Counted from the first letter of the stretch, positions 15,936 through 26,161 are shown. The stretch is 32,646 nucleotides of DNA from Deltaproteobacteria bacterium (GCA_018262455.1 JAGSPR010000012.1:1-32646), one strand, 5' to 3'. The notes: a model not told the origin generated them from the letters alone. A program made the numbers and translations.

Positions 15936-16367
15936 TCAGTCGTGGAGCTCGAGCGCCTTGATCGCGAACCGAACGTAATCGCGCTCGGTGACGATCCCGA
16001 TCAACGCACCCAGGTGGTTGATGACGGGTAAGCAGCCGAACCGGTGATCGAGCAACAGCCTCCCTGCATTCGAAGCAGGCGTGTCGGGCAGCACGGTCCA
16101 GACATCACGCGTCATGATCTCGGAGATCCTGATGTGATCCTGGCGCGCATGGCGCTCGGACTCCGTCAGACCGGAGAGCGAGCTGACCTGAGCCCGCAGG
16201 AGATCGCGGTGGCTGACCAGCCCGACGAGCCGGTTGGCGTCGTCGACCACCGGCAGATGCCGCAGGTGCTTGAACTTCATGATGTCCTCGGCCAGCGGCA
16301 GCGACTGCTCGGCGAACAGCGCGACGACCGGGGCGGTCATGAGGTGCTTGATCAACACGGGTGGCAT
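15936..16367 (-). CDS. CBS-domain pair protein
   Basis: 143 residues with two CBS motifs: KHLMTAPVVALFAEQSLPLA with HLPVVDDANRLVGLVSHRDL, and EIMTRDVWTVLPDTPASNA with CLPVINHLGALIGIVTERDYV. ATG 16367 (MPPVLIKHLMT) was chosen because upstream residues are the shadow of the neighbouring CBS gene. It has its own sigma54-type promoter match 13 nt before the start, so it can be expressed independently of the gene upstream. It probably senses nucleotides in the stress gene set. Confidence 0.92.
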   Translation of the reverse strand: MPPVLIKHLMTAPVVALFAEQSLPLAEDIMKFKHLRHLPVVDDANRLVGLVSHRDLLRAQVSSLSGLTESERHARQDHIRISEIMTRDVWTVLPDTPASNAGRLLLDHRFGCLPVINHLGALIGIVTERDYVRFAIKALELHD

Positions 16368-16379
16368 GGGACCCAGGGC

Positions 16380-16395
16380 TGCAAGCCAAACGCCA
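16380..16395 (-). promoter_or_regulatory. candidate sigma54 promoter of CBS gene
   Basis: On the minus strand TGGCGTTTGGCTTGCA has a perfect TTGCA -12 element and TGGC -24 element at correct spacing. The start codon at 16367 is 13 nt after the -12 C. It occupies the 29-bp gap between two CBS genes. Confidence 0.65.
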
Positions 16396-16396
16396 C

Positions 16397-16945
16397 TCAG
16401 TGGCCGAACCCGTCGTTCCGCGCGAGCCAGCGCACGATGTCCATGGTCGAGACGATCCCGATCATCCGGCCACCGGCGTCGACGATCGGGACGTGATGGA
16501 CGTCCTCGAAGGCCATGAGTGCTGCGGCATGCGCGACCGTCGCGTGCTCCCCGATCGTGATCGCGAGCGGCATCATCAGGTCGTTCGCGGTACGCGGCGA
16601 GAAGTCCCGATCGGTCGGAGTGTCCTCGCTGCGGTTGGTCAGGCACAGCTGCTCGACGACATCGTGCTTGGTGATCATCCCGATCGGTCGCCCGGGCTCC
16701 TCGACGACCGGTACGCAGCCGATCCGGTTCTGCACCATGAGCTCGACGACCCGGTCGGCGGACAGGTCCCGGCGAGCGCACTGGATCTCCCGACTCATGA
16801 TCTGGGTGACCGGGATCTGGTCGGCGATACTCGGAACCCGGGTCACGCTGGGGCCCGGGTCATCGCAGCACAACGGTCGCTCGGTTCGCGAGCCTTGCTT
16901 CTGGTGGATGATCTGGAGCGGTTGCGATCTGGCGAGCTCGCTCAT
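16397..16945 (-). CDS. CBS-domain pair protein with N-terminal extension
   Basis: 182 residues. About 45 N-terminal residues without a recognised fold precede two CBS motifs: [20 protein letters not shown] with [21 protein letters not shown], and [20 protein letters not shown] with [21 protein letters not shown], ending [12 protein letters not shown]. It is clearly paralogous to the proteins at 26607 and 27189 (same layout and ending). ATG 16945 fits the sigma54 site at 16958. It is divergent from phosphoketolase. Confidence 0.92.
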   Translation of the reverse strand: MSELARSQPLQIIHQKQGSRTERPLCCDDPGPSVTRVPSIADQIPVTQIMSREIQCARRDLSADRVVELMVQNRIGCVPVVEEPGRPIGMITKHDVVEQLCLTNRSEDTPTDRDFSPRTANDLMMPLAITIGEHATVAHAAALMAFEDVHHVPIVDAGGRMIGIVSTMDIVRWLARNDGFGH

Positions 16946-16957
16946 GGCTACCCCAGG

Positions 16958-16973
16958 AGCAACCCACGAGCCA
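16958..16973 (-). promoter_or_regulatory. candidate sigma54 promoter of CBS gene
   Basis: On the minus strand TGGCTCGTGGGTTGCT fits the consensus with perfect TTGCT and TGGC. The ATG at 16945 is 13 nt after the -12 C. An inverted repeat at 17003-17017 lies about 37 bp upstream. Confidence 0.68.
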
Positions 16974-17002
16974 TCGTAAGTTCGCGACTTCCGGGAGCCG
17001 CC

Positions 17003-17017
17003 GCGCAAGCGGTGCGC
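17003..17017. promoter_or_regulatory. candidate activator site (GCGCA-N5-TGCGC)
   Basis: GCGCA-AGCGG-TGCGC is a perfect inverted repeat between the divergent CBS gene and phosphoketolase. It is nearly identical to 22202-22216, upstream of the sigma54 activator gene. Confidence 0.5.
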
Positions 17018-17103
17018 GTTCCTGGGATTCCTGGGAATTGCCGCGCAACCATTTCTGGCGTGCTCCGGACTCGAACGCACGAGACTGCTGCACCCTCCAG
17101 GCG

Positions 17104-19446
17104 ATGACGATCCGCGACGACGAGCTCGAGGCGCTCGACGCCTACTGGCGCGCAGCCAACTACCTCACGGTGGGCCAGATCTACTTGCTGGCCAACCCGC
17201 TGCTGCGCGAGCCGCTGCGCGCCGAGCACGTCAAGCCACGCCTGCTCGGCCACTGGGGGACCTCGCCAGGCCTGAGCCTGCTGTACGCGCACCTCAACCG
17301 CGTGATCCGCCTGCACGATCTCGACGTGATCTACCTCGCGGGCCCTGGCCATGGCGGGCCCGCGATCGTCGCGAACGTCTACCTCGAGGGCACGTACTCC
17401 GAGATCTACCCAGAGGTCACCCGGGACGTCCGCGGGATGACGCGACTGTTCCGTCAGTTCTCGACCCCGGGCGGCATCCCCAGTCACGTCGGTCCGACGA
17501 CGCCGGGCTCGATCCACGAGGGTGGGGAGCTCGGCTACGTGCTGACGCACGCGTTCGGCGCGGTGTTCGATCAGCCGAACCTGATCGCGGTCGCCGTGGT
17601 CGGCGATGGCGAAGCCGAGACCTCGCCGCTCGAGGGCTCGTGGAAGGGGATCCGGTTTCTCAACGCGGCGCGCGACGGCGCGGTGCTGCCGGTGCTCCAC
17701 CTCAACGGCTACAAGATCGCGGGCCCCACCGTGCTCGGTCGTGCGGACGACGAGTCGATCCGGCAGCTGCTCGAGGGCCATGGCTACGAGGTGCACTTCG
17801 TCACCGGTGACGATCCGGCGGCGGTGCACCGGGCGCTCGCGGACACGCTCGACACGGCCGTCGCGAACATCCGCGCGATCCAGGTAGCGGCACGCACCCG
17901 GGGCGTGCGCGGGACTCCGCGGTGGCCCGCGATCGTGCTACGCACGCCGAAGGGGTGGACCGGCCCCAAGGTGGTCGATGGCCATCCCGTCGAGGGCACG
18001 TTCCGCGCGCACCAGGTGCCGCTCGCCAACGTTCGCCGCGACCCCGCCCAGCTCGCCGCACTCGAGCACTGGCTCCGCAGCTACCGCCCCGAGGAGCTGT
18101 TCGATGCCCAGGGCCGGCTCGCGCCACAGCTCGAGGCGCTCGCGCCGCGCGGCACCCGCCGGATGGGCGCGAGCCCGCACGCGAACGGCAGCCGCGACCG
18201 GCCAGCGCTCGACGTGCCGCCGTTCGAGTCCTACGCGATCGCCGTCGCCCGCCCGGGCACCGTCCGCGCGGAATCGACCCGGGTGTTCGGCGAGCTCTTG
18301 CGCGACACCTACGTGCGCAACCCGACGAGCTTCCGGCTGTTCTGCCCCGACGAGACCAACTCGAACCGACTCGGTGCCGTGTTCGAGGTCGAGAACCGAT
18401 GTTTTCAGGAGCCCACGATCGAGATCGATGATCACGTATCGCCCGAGGGCCGCGTCATGGAGGTGCTGAGCGAGCACAACTGCGAGGGCTGGCTGGAGGG
18501 CTATGTGCTGACCGGGCGGCACGGGGTGTTCGCGACCTACGAGGCGTTCGCGCTGATCGTCGCGTCGATGACGACGCAGCATGTGAAGTGGATCGAGATG
18601 GCCGCGAGCCTGCCGTGGCGAGCGCCGGTGCCGTCGCTCAACTACCTCCTGACGTCGACCTGCTGGCGCAACGACCACAACGGCTTCAGCCATCAGGGCC
18701 CCGGCTTCCTCGACACGATCATCTCGAAGAAGGGGAGCGTCGTGCGGGTCTATCTGCCGCCCGACGGGAACTGCCTGCTGTCGGTGGGGGACCACTGCCT
18801 GCGCAGCCACAACTACGTCAACCTCGTCATCATCGACAAGCAGCCGCAGCTGCAGTGGCTCGACATGGCGGCTGCCCGCGAGCATTGTGCGCGCGGCGCG
18901 TCGGTGTGGCAGTGGGCGGGCAACGAGGACGCCGAGCCCGACGTGATCCTCGCGTGCGCCGGGGACGTGCCGACGCTCGAGACCCTCGCCGCGGCGAAGT
19001 GGCTGCGCGCGCATGCGCCGGCGTTGCGCGTCCGGGTCGTCAACGTCGTCGATCTGATGACCTTGTTCTCGCCACGCGAGCACCCCCACGGCATGACCGA
19101 GGCCGCGTTCGTCGAGCTGTTCACGCGCGACACCCACGTCGTGTTCTCGTTTCACGGCTACGCCGGCGAGATCCATCAGCTGATCCACGCGCGCCCCGAC
19201 CCGGAGCGGTTCCACGTCCGCGGCTACAAGGAAGAGGGCACGACGACGACCCCGTTCGACATGGTCGTGCTCAACGAGACGAGCCGTTACCACCTCGCGA
19301 TCGATGCGATCCGACGGTCCCGCCGGCCGCTCGCCGACGCCGCGGCGCTCACCGAGGCGTGCCAGCAGGTCCTCGCCCGGCACACCGCGCATGTCGTCGC
19401 GCAATTCGAGGACTTGCCGGAGATCCGGGATTGGACGTGGGGCTGA
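17104..19446 (+). CDS. xfp: xylulose-5-P / fructose-6-P phosphoketolase
   Basis: 780 residues, the normal family length. It cleaves xylulose-5-phosphate (and often fructose-6-phosphate) with phosphate to acetyl-phosphate and an aldose phosphate, using thiamine diphosphate. Visible family motifs are [13 protein letters not shown] (about 48-60), AGPGHGGPA (about 79-87), the ThDP/Mg motif GDGEAET at 167-173 with NGYKIAGPT from 201, CPDETNSNR and [11 protein letters not shown] 17104 is the first Met of the conserved [20 protein letters not shown] region. Acetyl-phosphate made here could yield ATP through acetate kinase during oxygen limitation; that enzyme is not in the window. No clear sigma54 site was found upstream, although the repeat at 17003 is nearby. 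Confidence 0.96.
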   Translation: MTIRDDELEALDAYWRAANYLTVGQIYLLANPLLREPLRAEHVKPRLLGHWGTSPGLSLLYAHLNRVIRLHDLDVIYLAGPGHGGPAIVANVYLEGTYSEIYPEVTRDVRGMTRLFRQFSTPGGIPSHVGPTTPGSIHEGGELGYVLTHAFGAVFDQPNLIAVAVVGDGEAETSPLEGSWKGIRFLNAARDGAVLPVLHLNGYKIAGPTVLGRADDESIRQLLEGHGYEVHFVTGDDPAAVHRALADTLDTAVANIRAIQVAARTRGVRGTPRWPAIVLRTPKGWTGPKVVDGHPVEGTFRAHQVPLANVRRDPAQLAALEHWLRSYRPEELFDAQGRLAPQLEALAPRGTRRMGASPHANGSRDRPALDVPPFESYAIAVARPGTVRAESTRVFGELLRDTYVRNPTSFRLFCPDETNSNRLGAVFEVENRCFQEPTIEIDDHVSPEGRVMEVLSEHNCEGWLEGYVLTGRHGVFATYEAFALIVASMTTQHVKWIEMAASLPWRAPVPSLNYLLTSTCWRNDHNGFSHQGPGFLDTIISKKGSVVRVYLPPDGNCLLSVGDHCLRSHNYVNLVIIDKQPQLQWLDMAAAREHCARGASVWQWAGNEDAEPDVILACAGDVPTLETLAAAKWLRAHAPALRVRVVNVVDLMTLFSPREHPHGMTEAAFVELFTRDTHVVFSFHGYAGEIHQLIHARPDPERFHVRGYKEEGTTTTPFDMVVLNETSRYHLAIDAIRRSRRPLADAAALTEACQQVLARHTAHVVAQFEDLPEIRDWTWG

Positions 19447-19493
19447 ACACCGGTCACGCGGGCCCCCATGCGGGCCCCCCCGCTCCCGCGGCA

Positions 19494-19509
19494 TGGCTCG
19501 GTCGTTGCT
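19494..19509 (+). promoter_or_regulatory. candidate sigma54 promoter of di-haem lipoprotein
   Basis: TGGCTCGGTCGTTGCT has a perfect TTGCT -12 element, TGGC -24 element and correct spacing, and closely resembles the site at 16958. The signal-peptide ATG at 19522 is 13 nt after the -12 C. Confidence 0.68.
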
Positions 19510-19521
19510 TCGACAGGGAGC

Positions 19522-20244
19522 ATGCGCGCATCGAGCCTGCTCCTGATCACGTGCCTTGCCGGCTGTCAGGCGGCGGCCGAGCCGGCCCCCAGGCCGGCCC
19601 CCAGGAACGATCTGGCCGCCAAGGTGGTCGCGCTCCGCGAGCGGATGCATCTGCGGTACGCGGCGACCACCGGCATCCGGCTCGCGATCTCGCTCGGCGA
19701 TCTCGATCGCGCGCACGCCGAGGCCAGGACGATCGCCACGCTCGACGAGCCCGATGTGCTGCCCGCGTGGCGCCCCTATGTCGACGACATCCGCGCCGCG
19801 GCGACCCAGATCACCTTTGCGAAGGACACGATCACCGCCGCCAAGACGATGGCGAACCTCGGCCGCCGGTGCGCGGCGTGTCACGCGGCGGTCCCCTCGA
19901 CGAAGATCGTGTTCCCCAAGGTCGTGCCACCGCGCGAGGACAGCAAGCTGCCGTCGCAGATGGCGGGGCACGAGTGGGCCGCCGGCCGGATGTGGGAAGG
20001 CCTGATCGGTCCTTCGCCCACGCTGTGGCTCGACGGCTCCACCGCGCTCGCGAAGGCACCGCTGACGATCACCGCGGAGGCGAGCGAGCCCGGGCATGAC
20101 CTCGGGATCGCCGATGACGTGTCACGCGTGCGGGTGTTCGCGACGCGCGCCCAGAAGGCCAAGACTCTCGACGAGCGGGCGCAGATCTATGGCGAGCTGC
20201 TCGCGACCTGTGCGCATTGCCACTTCACGATTCGCGACCGCTGA
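19522..20244 (+). CDS. di-haem cytochrome c lipoprotein
   Basis: 240 residues. ATG 19522 opens a lipoprotein signal (MRASSLLLITCLAGCQ, Cys 15). Haem motifs are CAACH at 117-121 and CAHCH at 230-234 near the C terminus, with a helical domain before each. It shares the architecture of the lipoprotein at 14958 but lacks its Gly-Ser linker. It is exported and membrane-anchored; electron transfer or redox sensing is likely. It has its own sigma54-type promoter, so it appears to be part of the same regulated set even though phosphoketolase lies just upstream. Confidence 0.87.
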   Translation: MRASSLLLITCLAGCQAAAEPAPRPAPRNDLAAKVVALRERMHLRYAATTGIRLAISLGDLDRAHAEARTIATLDEPDVLPAWRPYVDDIRAAATQITFAKDTITAAKTMANLGRRCAACHAAVPSTKIVFPKVVPPREDSKLPSQMAGHEWAAGRMWEGLIGPSPTLWLDGSTALAKAPLTITAEASEPGHDLGIADDVSRVRVFATRAQKAKTLDERAQIYGELLATCAHCHFTIRDR

Positions 20245-20247
20245 CAT

Positions 20248-20296
20248 CCCTCGACCACGGACCTCCCTCGACCACCGACCTCCTCGACCACCGCTC
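20248..20296. repeat. imperfect 17-bp tandem repeat after di-haem lipoprotein
   Basis: CCCTCGACCACGGACCT is followed by CCCTCGACCACCGACCT and a shorter third copy CCTCGACCACCGCTC. It lies immediately after a stop codon. The unit is unrelated in sequence to the repeat at 6756. Confidence 0.75.
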
Positions 20297-20310
20297 TGGC
20301 ACGTGCGTTC

Positions 20311-20325
20311 ACGCAAGGCTTGCGG
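20311..20325. promoter_or_regulatory. candidate activator site (CGCA-N5-TGCG)
   Basis: ACGCA-AGGCT-TGCGG contains the CGCA-N5-TGCG core, about 65 bp upstream of the possible -24 element at 20383. Confidence 0.42.
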
Positions 20326-20382
20326 CCCGGCCCTCCACCGGCGCAGCGGCTTCGTGTCTCCGCACGCGAGGGCCGTCAGGCC

Positions 20383-20398
20383 GTGCATGTGTCTTGCT
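20383..20398 (+). promoter_or_regulatory. possible sigma54 promoter of acyltransferase operon
   Basis: GTGCATGTGTCTTGCT has a perfect TTGCT -12 element but TG instead of GG in the -24 element. The start at 20414 is 16 nt after the -12 C, with a short GAAGGGA ribosome site in between. Confidence 0.4.
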
Positions 20399-20413
20399 TC
20401 CTGTTCGAAGGGA

Positions 20414-21217
20414 ATGGAGTCGCCGACCTTCACGCGCATCGTCAAGACGGCCCCGTTTCACGACGAGGGGCACGGCTTCGACGTGTTCGGGCTCTGTCCA
20501 CCCACCCTGGCGAGCGTGATCACGGCAACCGCGCCGATCTACGACCGATATTTTCGGGTCGACTCGCTGGGCGCCGACCGGATCCCCGCGTGCGGGCCGG
20601 TGATCCTCGTGGCCAATCACGGCGGCGTGCTGCCGGTCGACGCCGGGATGCTGTGCGTCGATGTCCTGCGACGGACCGAGCCGCCGCGGATCCCGCGTGC
20701 GATCATGGACCATTTCGTCCCGCGGTTGCCGCTGGTCAGCACGTGGTTCGCGCGGCTCGGAGCGGTCAGCGGGACGCGCGCCAACGCGAAGCGCCTGCTC
20801 GAGCGCGGCGAGCTGGTCGCGATCTGGCCCGAGGGCGTGTCCGGACCGGCGAAGCGATTCCGCGACCGCTACCAGATCCAGCGCTGGGCTGTTGGCTTCG
20901 CCGAGCTCGCGATCCGATATCGCGCGCCCGTGGTGCCGGTGGCGGTGATCGGCGCCGAGGAGAGCTGGCCGGTGATGGTGAAGCTGCCGATCACGCGCTG
21001 GTTCGGCGCGCCGTACGTGCCGATCCCGGCGTCGCCCGTGCCGCTGCCCACGCACTATCACATCCGGTACGGCATGCCGATCGAGCTCCATCGTGGGCGG
21101 ACGCCGGACGACGCCGCGGATCCGGCGATCGTCGCCGCCGCGGCCGGCGAGGTTCGCGTCGCGCTCGAGCAGCTGATCGTCGACGCCCGCCGCGCGCGCC
21201 ACGGAGTGTTCCGGTGA
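20414..21217 (+). CDS. PlsC-like phospholipid/glycerol acyltransferase
   Basis: 267 residues. The catalytic segment NHGGVLPVDAGML (His and Asp), then AIWPEGVSGPAKRFRDRY and RAPVVPVAVIGAEESWPVM, are typical of lysophospholipid or wax/diacylglycerol-type acyltransferases. It would transfer an acyl chain to a lipid at the inner membrane face. ATG 20414 has a GAAGGGA ribosome site; the longer upstream frame is a shadow of the previous gene. The stop overlaps the start of 21214 (GTGA), so the two work together. It is a second acyltransferase in the regulated set, beside the one at 1656. Confidence 0.88.
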   Translation: MESPTFTRIVKTAPFHDEGHGFDVFGLCPPTLASVITATAPIYDRYFRVDSLGADRIPACGPVILVANHGGVLPVDAGMLCVDVLRRTEPPRIPRAIMDHFVPRLPLVSTWFARLGAVSGTRANAKRLLERGELVAIWPEGVSGPAKRFRDRYQIQRWAVGFAELAIRYRAPVVPVAVIGAEESWPVMVKLPITRWFGAPYVPIPASPVPLPTHYHIRYGMPIELHRGRTPDDAADPAIVAAAAGEVRVALEQLIVDARRARHGVFR

Positions 21218-22197
21218 GGGTGCTGGTCACCGGCGCCACCACGCCACTGGGCACCGCGCTCGTCGGCGAGCTGGTCGCCGCGCGCGATGTCGAGCTCGTG
21301 CTCGCGGTGGGACGTGAGCCCGAGTCCACGCTCCCGACCGGACCGCGCCTCGTCTATCACAGCGTCGACATGACCCGGGCGCGCAAGCTCCACGATCTGC
21401 TGTGGGGGCCCGCGCGCGAGCTCGCGATCGACCACGTCGTCCACGGCATGCATCACCGTCGCGGCGCCGACCACGGGCCGGCGGTGCATGCCCAGAACGT
21501 CGACGCCACGCGCGAGCTGGTGCTCGCGTGCATGGATCACCCGACGATCCGGCGGCTGGTCTATCGCAGCTTCGCGGAGGTCTACGCGCTGCGCCACATC
21601 ACCTCGGATCTGCTCGACGAGGAAGAGCCGCTCGACTTCGATCCGGGCTCGCCGCAGTGGGTGCGCGATCGGGTCGAGGCAGATCTGACCGTGTCCACGC
21701 ACCTCGCGGGCCCGCTCTCGATCGCCGTGTTGCGGTGCGCGGAGATCCTGGCAGCCGAGACCGGCAGCCAGCTCTGGGACTACCTGCAGTCCCGGGTGTG
21801 CCTGAGCCCGCTCGGCTACGATCCGATGCTGAACGTGCTGAGCCTCGAGGATGCGGTGGCGGGCGTGATGGCCGCGCTGCGCGGCGCGCAGATCGGCGTG
21901 TTCAACCTCCCGGGCTACGACACGCTCCCGCTGTCCCGCGCGATCGCGCAGAGCCACCGCGCCGCCATTCCGATCCCCGGTCCCCTGATCGCACCGCTCT
22001 ACGGGCTGCGTCGCTGGGTCGCCGGGTTCGAGTTTCGCTACGACCTGAACGTGCGGCGGTTCCATTTCGGCGGCGTGCTCGATGGCGGCCGCGCCCGCGA
22101 GGCGTTCGGGTTCCAGCCGCGGACGCCGGTGCACTGGCCGATGTCGTGGTGGAACCTGTTGATGGCGCGGCTCGCCGAGCAGCCCGTCTCGCTGTGA
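21214..22197 (+). CDS. atypical NAD-dependent epimerase/SDR-like protein
   Basis: 327 residues from GTG 21214, overlapping the acyltransferase stop. The N-terminal Rossmann motif is VLVTGATTPLGTALV, followed by the family-typical NVDATRELVLACMDH and LVYRSFAEVYALR. The catalytic Tyr-x3-Lys of extended SDRs is not evident at the expected place (QWVRDRVEADL). The protein may therefore bind NAD without classical epimerase chemistry. The C-terminal part reads YDLNVRRFHFGGVLDGGRAREAFGFQPRTP (shown in two parts by family comparison), typical of NAD(P)-dependent epimerase relatives. Operon partner of the acyltransferase; lipid or envelope modification is a guess. Confidence 0.82.
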   Translation: MRVLVTGATTPLGTALVGELVAARDVELVLAVGREPESTLPTGPRLVYHSVDMTRARKLHDLLWGPARELAIDHVVHGMHHRRGADHGPAVHAQNVDATRELVLACMDHPTIRRLVYRSFAEVYALRHITSDLLDEEEPLDFDPGSPQWVRDRVEADLTVSTHLAGPLSIAVLRCAEILAAETGSQLWDYLQSRVCLSPLGYDPMLNVLSLEDAVAGVMAALRGAQIGVFNLPGYDTLPLSRAIAQSHRAAIPIPGPLIAPLYGLRRWVAGFEFRYDLNVRRFHFGGVLDGGRAREAFGFQPRTPVHWPMSWWNLLMARLAEQPVSL

Positions 22198-22201
22198 AAT
22201 C

Positions 22202-22216
22202 GCGCAAACCGTGCGC
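22202..22216. promoter_or_regulatory. candidate activator site upstream of the sigma54 activator gene
   Basis: GCGCA-AACCG-TGCGC is a perfect 5+5 inverted repeat about 77 bp upstream of the -24 element at 22286. It suggests autoregulation. Confidence 0.5.
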
Positions 22217-22285
22217 GTCGCGACACGGCTGCCGGGAGGAGGCGCAATTCCTGCGGCGATTCCGTTGCAACACCCTGAAATCGCG

Positions 22286-22301
22286 TGGCACGGTTCTCGC
22301 T
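22286..22301 (+). promoter_or_regulatory. candidate sigma54 promoter of the NtrC-type regulator
   Basis: TGGCACGGTTCTCGCT has a perfect TGGCACG -24 element and TCGCT -12 element with correct spacing. ATG 22315 follows 14 nt after the -12 C; no Shine-Dalgarno sequence is visible. Confidence 0.65.
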
Positions 22302-22314
22302 ATCATCTCTGACT

Positions 22315-23723
<1,409 letters not shown>

Positions 23724-23727
<4 letters not shown>

Positions 23728-24881
23728 TCATCGATCAGCTACTCGCATACGTTGAGTTCGACGAGGCAGATCGCGCGCGGCTGCTCGCGCTCCACGCCAA
23801 GCTCTCGCCCCACTTCTCGAGCATCGCGGAGCGGTTCTACCAGGCGGTGTGGGCGAACCCCGACACCGCCGCCGTGCTGTCGGGACCCGAGCAGATCGCG
23901 CGGCTGCGGATCTCGCTGGTCGACTGGATGTCGACCGGCTTGCTCGGCCCCTACGACGTCCGGTTCTACGACAAGCGCTCGCGGATCGGGCGGCGCCACG
24001 TCCAGATCGGGCTGGCCCAGCAGTACATGTTCACGGCGATGACCGTCATGCGTGCGGCCTACATCGACCGAATCGCCGAGCTGTATCCCCCGGCGGAGGG
24101 GCTGCTCGTCGTGCGCTCGGTCGACAAGCTGCTCGATCTCGAGCTCGCGCTGATGCTGCGGCACTACCAGCTCGATTCGGAGGAGCGCCTGGTCAGCCGC
24201 GAGCGCGAGATCCAGTCCGACCGGATCACGGCGCTCCAGACGATGACCGCCGGCCTGGCTCACGAGGTCCGTAACCCGCTCAACGCGGCGAAGCTCCAGC
24301 TCGAGCTGCTCGAGCGCCGCCTGCGCCGCCAGGGGGACGACCCCAAGATGGTCGAGCCGGTCCGGCTCGCGCATCACGAGATCCAGCGCCTCACCGAGAT
24401 GCTCAACGAGTTCCTCTCGTTCGCGCGGCCGAGCGATCTCCGGATCCAGGAGCACGACGTCGGCGCCATCGCGCGCCAGGTCATCGAGCTCGAATCCGCG
24501 CTGGCTGACCGCAGCGGCACCACGCTGGTGCTCGAAGGCGCACCCGAGCCGACCCTCGTGGCGGTCGATCCAGGCAAGTTGCACCAGGTCGTGCAGAACC
24601 TCGTCCGCAACGGGATCGAGGCCGCCTCGCCCAACGGTCACGTCCGCGTCCACGTCAGCCTCGAGCTGGGTGTGCTGCACCTGCGCGTCACCGACGATGG
24701 CCCGGGGATCCCGGAGGAGCACCGCGCGCGGATCTACGAGCCGTTCTTCTCGACGAAGGAGGGTGGGACCGGCATGGGCATGTCGATCGTCCACAACTAC
24801 GTCGCGATGCACCGCGGCAACATCGACATCACGACCGGTCCTCGCGGCACGACCATCGATGTCGCGATCCCGGCTCGCTGA
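23724..24881 (+). CDS. globin-coupled sensor histidine kinase (paralogue 2)
   Basis: 385 residues from GTG 23724. It has a protoglobin sensor (RFYQAVW, STGLLGPYDVRFYDKRSRIG) with proximal His92 in RRHVQIGLAQQYM, a coiled linker, an H-box LAHEVRNPLN with phospho-His180 and intact Glu181, N-box NLVRNGIEA, DDGPGIP and GTGMGMS. No membrane segment is present. Protoglobin haem binds O2, NO or CO, so this is a soluble gas-sensing kinase. It is translationally coupled to the sigma54 activator at 22315 and closely paralogous to the kinase at 13106 (shared STGLLGPYD-type segments, KLQLELLERRLR, ARIYEPFFSTKE). Confidence 0.94.
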
Positions 24882-24887
24882 GCGCGA

Positions 24888-25343
24888 TCACGCCGCGCGG
24901 ATGTGCGTCAGCCGCGGGTGGCTGATCGACGCCAGCATCGATGCGAGGTCGGAAGACGGCAGCTTCCCCGCATGGGCGGCGCGCGCGATGTCGTTGATCG
25001 AGATCATCCCGATCAGCTGACCTGCATCGCCGACGACCGGCAGCCGTCGGATCTGGCGGTGCTTCATCACCTGCTCGACCTCCCGCACGTCATCGCGCTC
25101 CCTGCACGTGGCGAGCTCCTTCGCCATCACGCTCGACACCGCGATCGAGCGCAGCGGGCATCCCTGGAGAAACGCGGCCATGCAGACGTCGCGATCGGTG
25201 GTCATCCCGACCACTCGACCGTCGTCGCCCAGCACGGGCAGACACCCGACGTCGTGCTCCCACATGAGCTGCGCGGCGCGCTCGAGGGTATCGCGGTCCG
25301 TGCACGTCACGACGTTACGCTGGAGCAGCTCGGATACTTGCAT
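24888..25343 (-). CDS. CBS-domain pair protein
   Basis: 151 residues: SELLQRNVVTCTDRDTLERA with GCLPVLGDDGRVVGMTTDRDV, and SVMAKELATCRERDDVREVE with RLPVVGDAGQLIGMISINDI, followed by a short Ala/Ser-rich tail. It resembles the Hrp1-like CBS proteins of hypoxia regulons. It lies 55 bp after the Usp gene on the same strand, so cotranscription from the 25986 side is likely; no separate promoter was found in the gap. It converges with the kinase gene. Confidence 0.92.
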   Translation of the reverse strand: MQVSELLQRNVVTCTDRDTLERAAQLMWEHDVGCLPVLGDDGRVVGMTTDRDVCMAAFLQGCPLRSIAVSSVMAKELATCRERDDVREVEQVMKHRQIRRLPVVGDAGQLIGMISINDIARAAHAGKLPSSDLASMLASISHPRLTHIRAA

Positions 25344-25398
25344 GGGACTTTCTCGACCGGGCCCGACGATCTCGGTGGCTCGCGCGGGCCGGGCCTTG

Positions 25399-25986
25399 CT
25401 AGTTGATCGGCCAGTTGGTGGGCCGCATGATCACTTGCCGGTTCGTGTAGCTGTAGCAGTGCGGCTCGTGGTGCGGCGTGCGCTCGTGGTCGTAGCGCAT
25501 GACCTTGATCAGATCAACGTTGGCGTAGGTCTTCGGCCGGGTCACCATCACCGTGCAGCCCGCCTCGCGGACGACCCGCTCGGACACCGATCCGAGCAAC
25601 ACCCGCTCGACCCCGGTCTTGCCGTGGGTGCCAATGAAGATCAGATCCGCCCCGACCTCCTCGGCGAGCCTCAGGATCTCCGCCGCGGGCTTGCCGATCC
25701 GCGCGTGGACGAAGAACTGGACCTCCGCGGCGGTCGGCCGTCCCGCGAACGCGGCGGTGACGCGCTCGAGGATGAGCTTCTGCAGCTCCTCCGCGGTCTT
25801 GTAGGTCACGCCGGCGAACGGCCCGCCGCTCGTTGCACGATCATGGGGATCGAGCGCGGCGACGACGTGGAGCACGTGCTGGGGCGCGCGTGCGGCAACT
25901 TCGACCGCACGGGCAAGCGCCTGCTCCGAGCTGGGCGAAAAGTCGTACGCGACGACAACCTGGATGGGATGCAGTGCTTCGGTCAC
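25399..25986 (-). CDS. universal stress protein with His/Tyr-rich C-terminal extension
   Basis: 195 residues from GTG 25986, preceded by a strong ribosome site (AGGAGG). The Usp domain (VVVAYDFSPSSEQALARAVE; ATP loop GTHGKTGVERVLLGSVSERVV) ends near residue 150. About 40 further residues then follow, including YDHERTPHHEPHCYSYTNRQ and MRPTNWPIN. This tail is His-rich and not part of the normal Usp fold; it might bind metal or a partner. The USP is followed by a CBS gene. Its regulatory region is shared with the divergent hibernation factor. Confidence 0.9.
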   Translation of the reverse strand: MTEALHPIQVVVAYDFSPSSEQALARAVEVAARAPQHVLHVVAALDPHDRATSGGPFAGVTYKTAEELQKLILERVTAAFAGRPTAAEVQFFVHARIGKPAAEILRLAEEVGADLIFIGTHGKTGVERVLLGSVSERVVREAGCTVMVTRPKTYANVDLIKVMRYDHERTPHHEPHCYSYTNRQVIMRPTNWPIN

Positions 25987-26020
25987 GAGGGCCTCCTACG
26001 TGGATTGCTTTCACGAGCCG

Positions 26021-26036
26021 CGCCAACGCTTCTCCA
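26021..26036 (-). promoter_or_regulatory. weak sigma54-like site for the Usp gene
   Basis: On the minus strand TGGAGAAGCGTTGGCG keeps GG and GC at the right distance and lies about 56 bp from the inverted repeat at 26085. Several other positions mismatch. Confidence 0.25.
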
Positions 26037-26084
26037 GGGCGCTGCGTCGAGATTCGTGCACCGATTGCGTCGTCCACCGCAGGT

Positions 26085-26099
26085 GTGCAAGGCCTGCGC
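26085..26099. promoter_or_regulatory. possible activator site between Usp and hibernation factor genes
   Basis: GTGCA-AGGCC-TGCGC is a one-mismatch version of GCGCA-N5-TGCGC, about 70 bp upstream of the -24 element at 26162. Confidence 0.4.
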
Positions 26100-26161
26100 G
26101 TTCGCGCGGTGCGTGGTCCGGGGCTGCCCGCGCTGGGGAGCGGATGCGCGTGAGCGCACGG

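Noticed and set aside
17038..17103. Sigma54 promoter for phosphoketolase
   Set aside because: TGGCGTGCTCCGGACTC has a -24-like element but no GC at the required distance; no other match fits.
17938..20097. Minus-strand open frame of 719 codons
   Set aside because: It lies antisense to phosphoketolase and the di-haem lipoprotein, both unmistakable; composition is typical of an antisense shadow.
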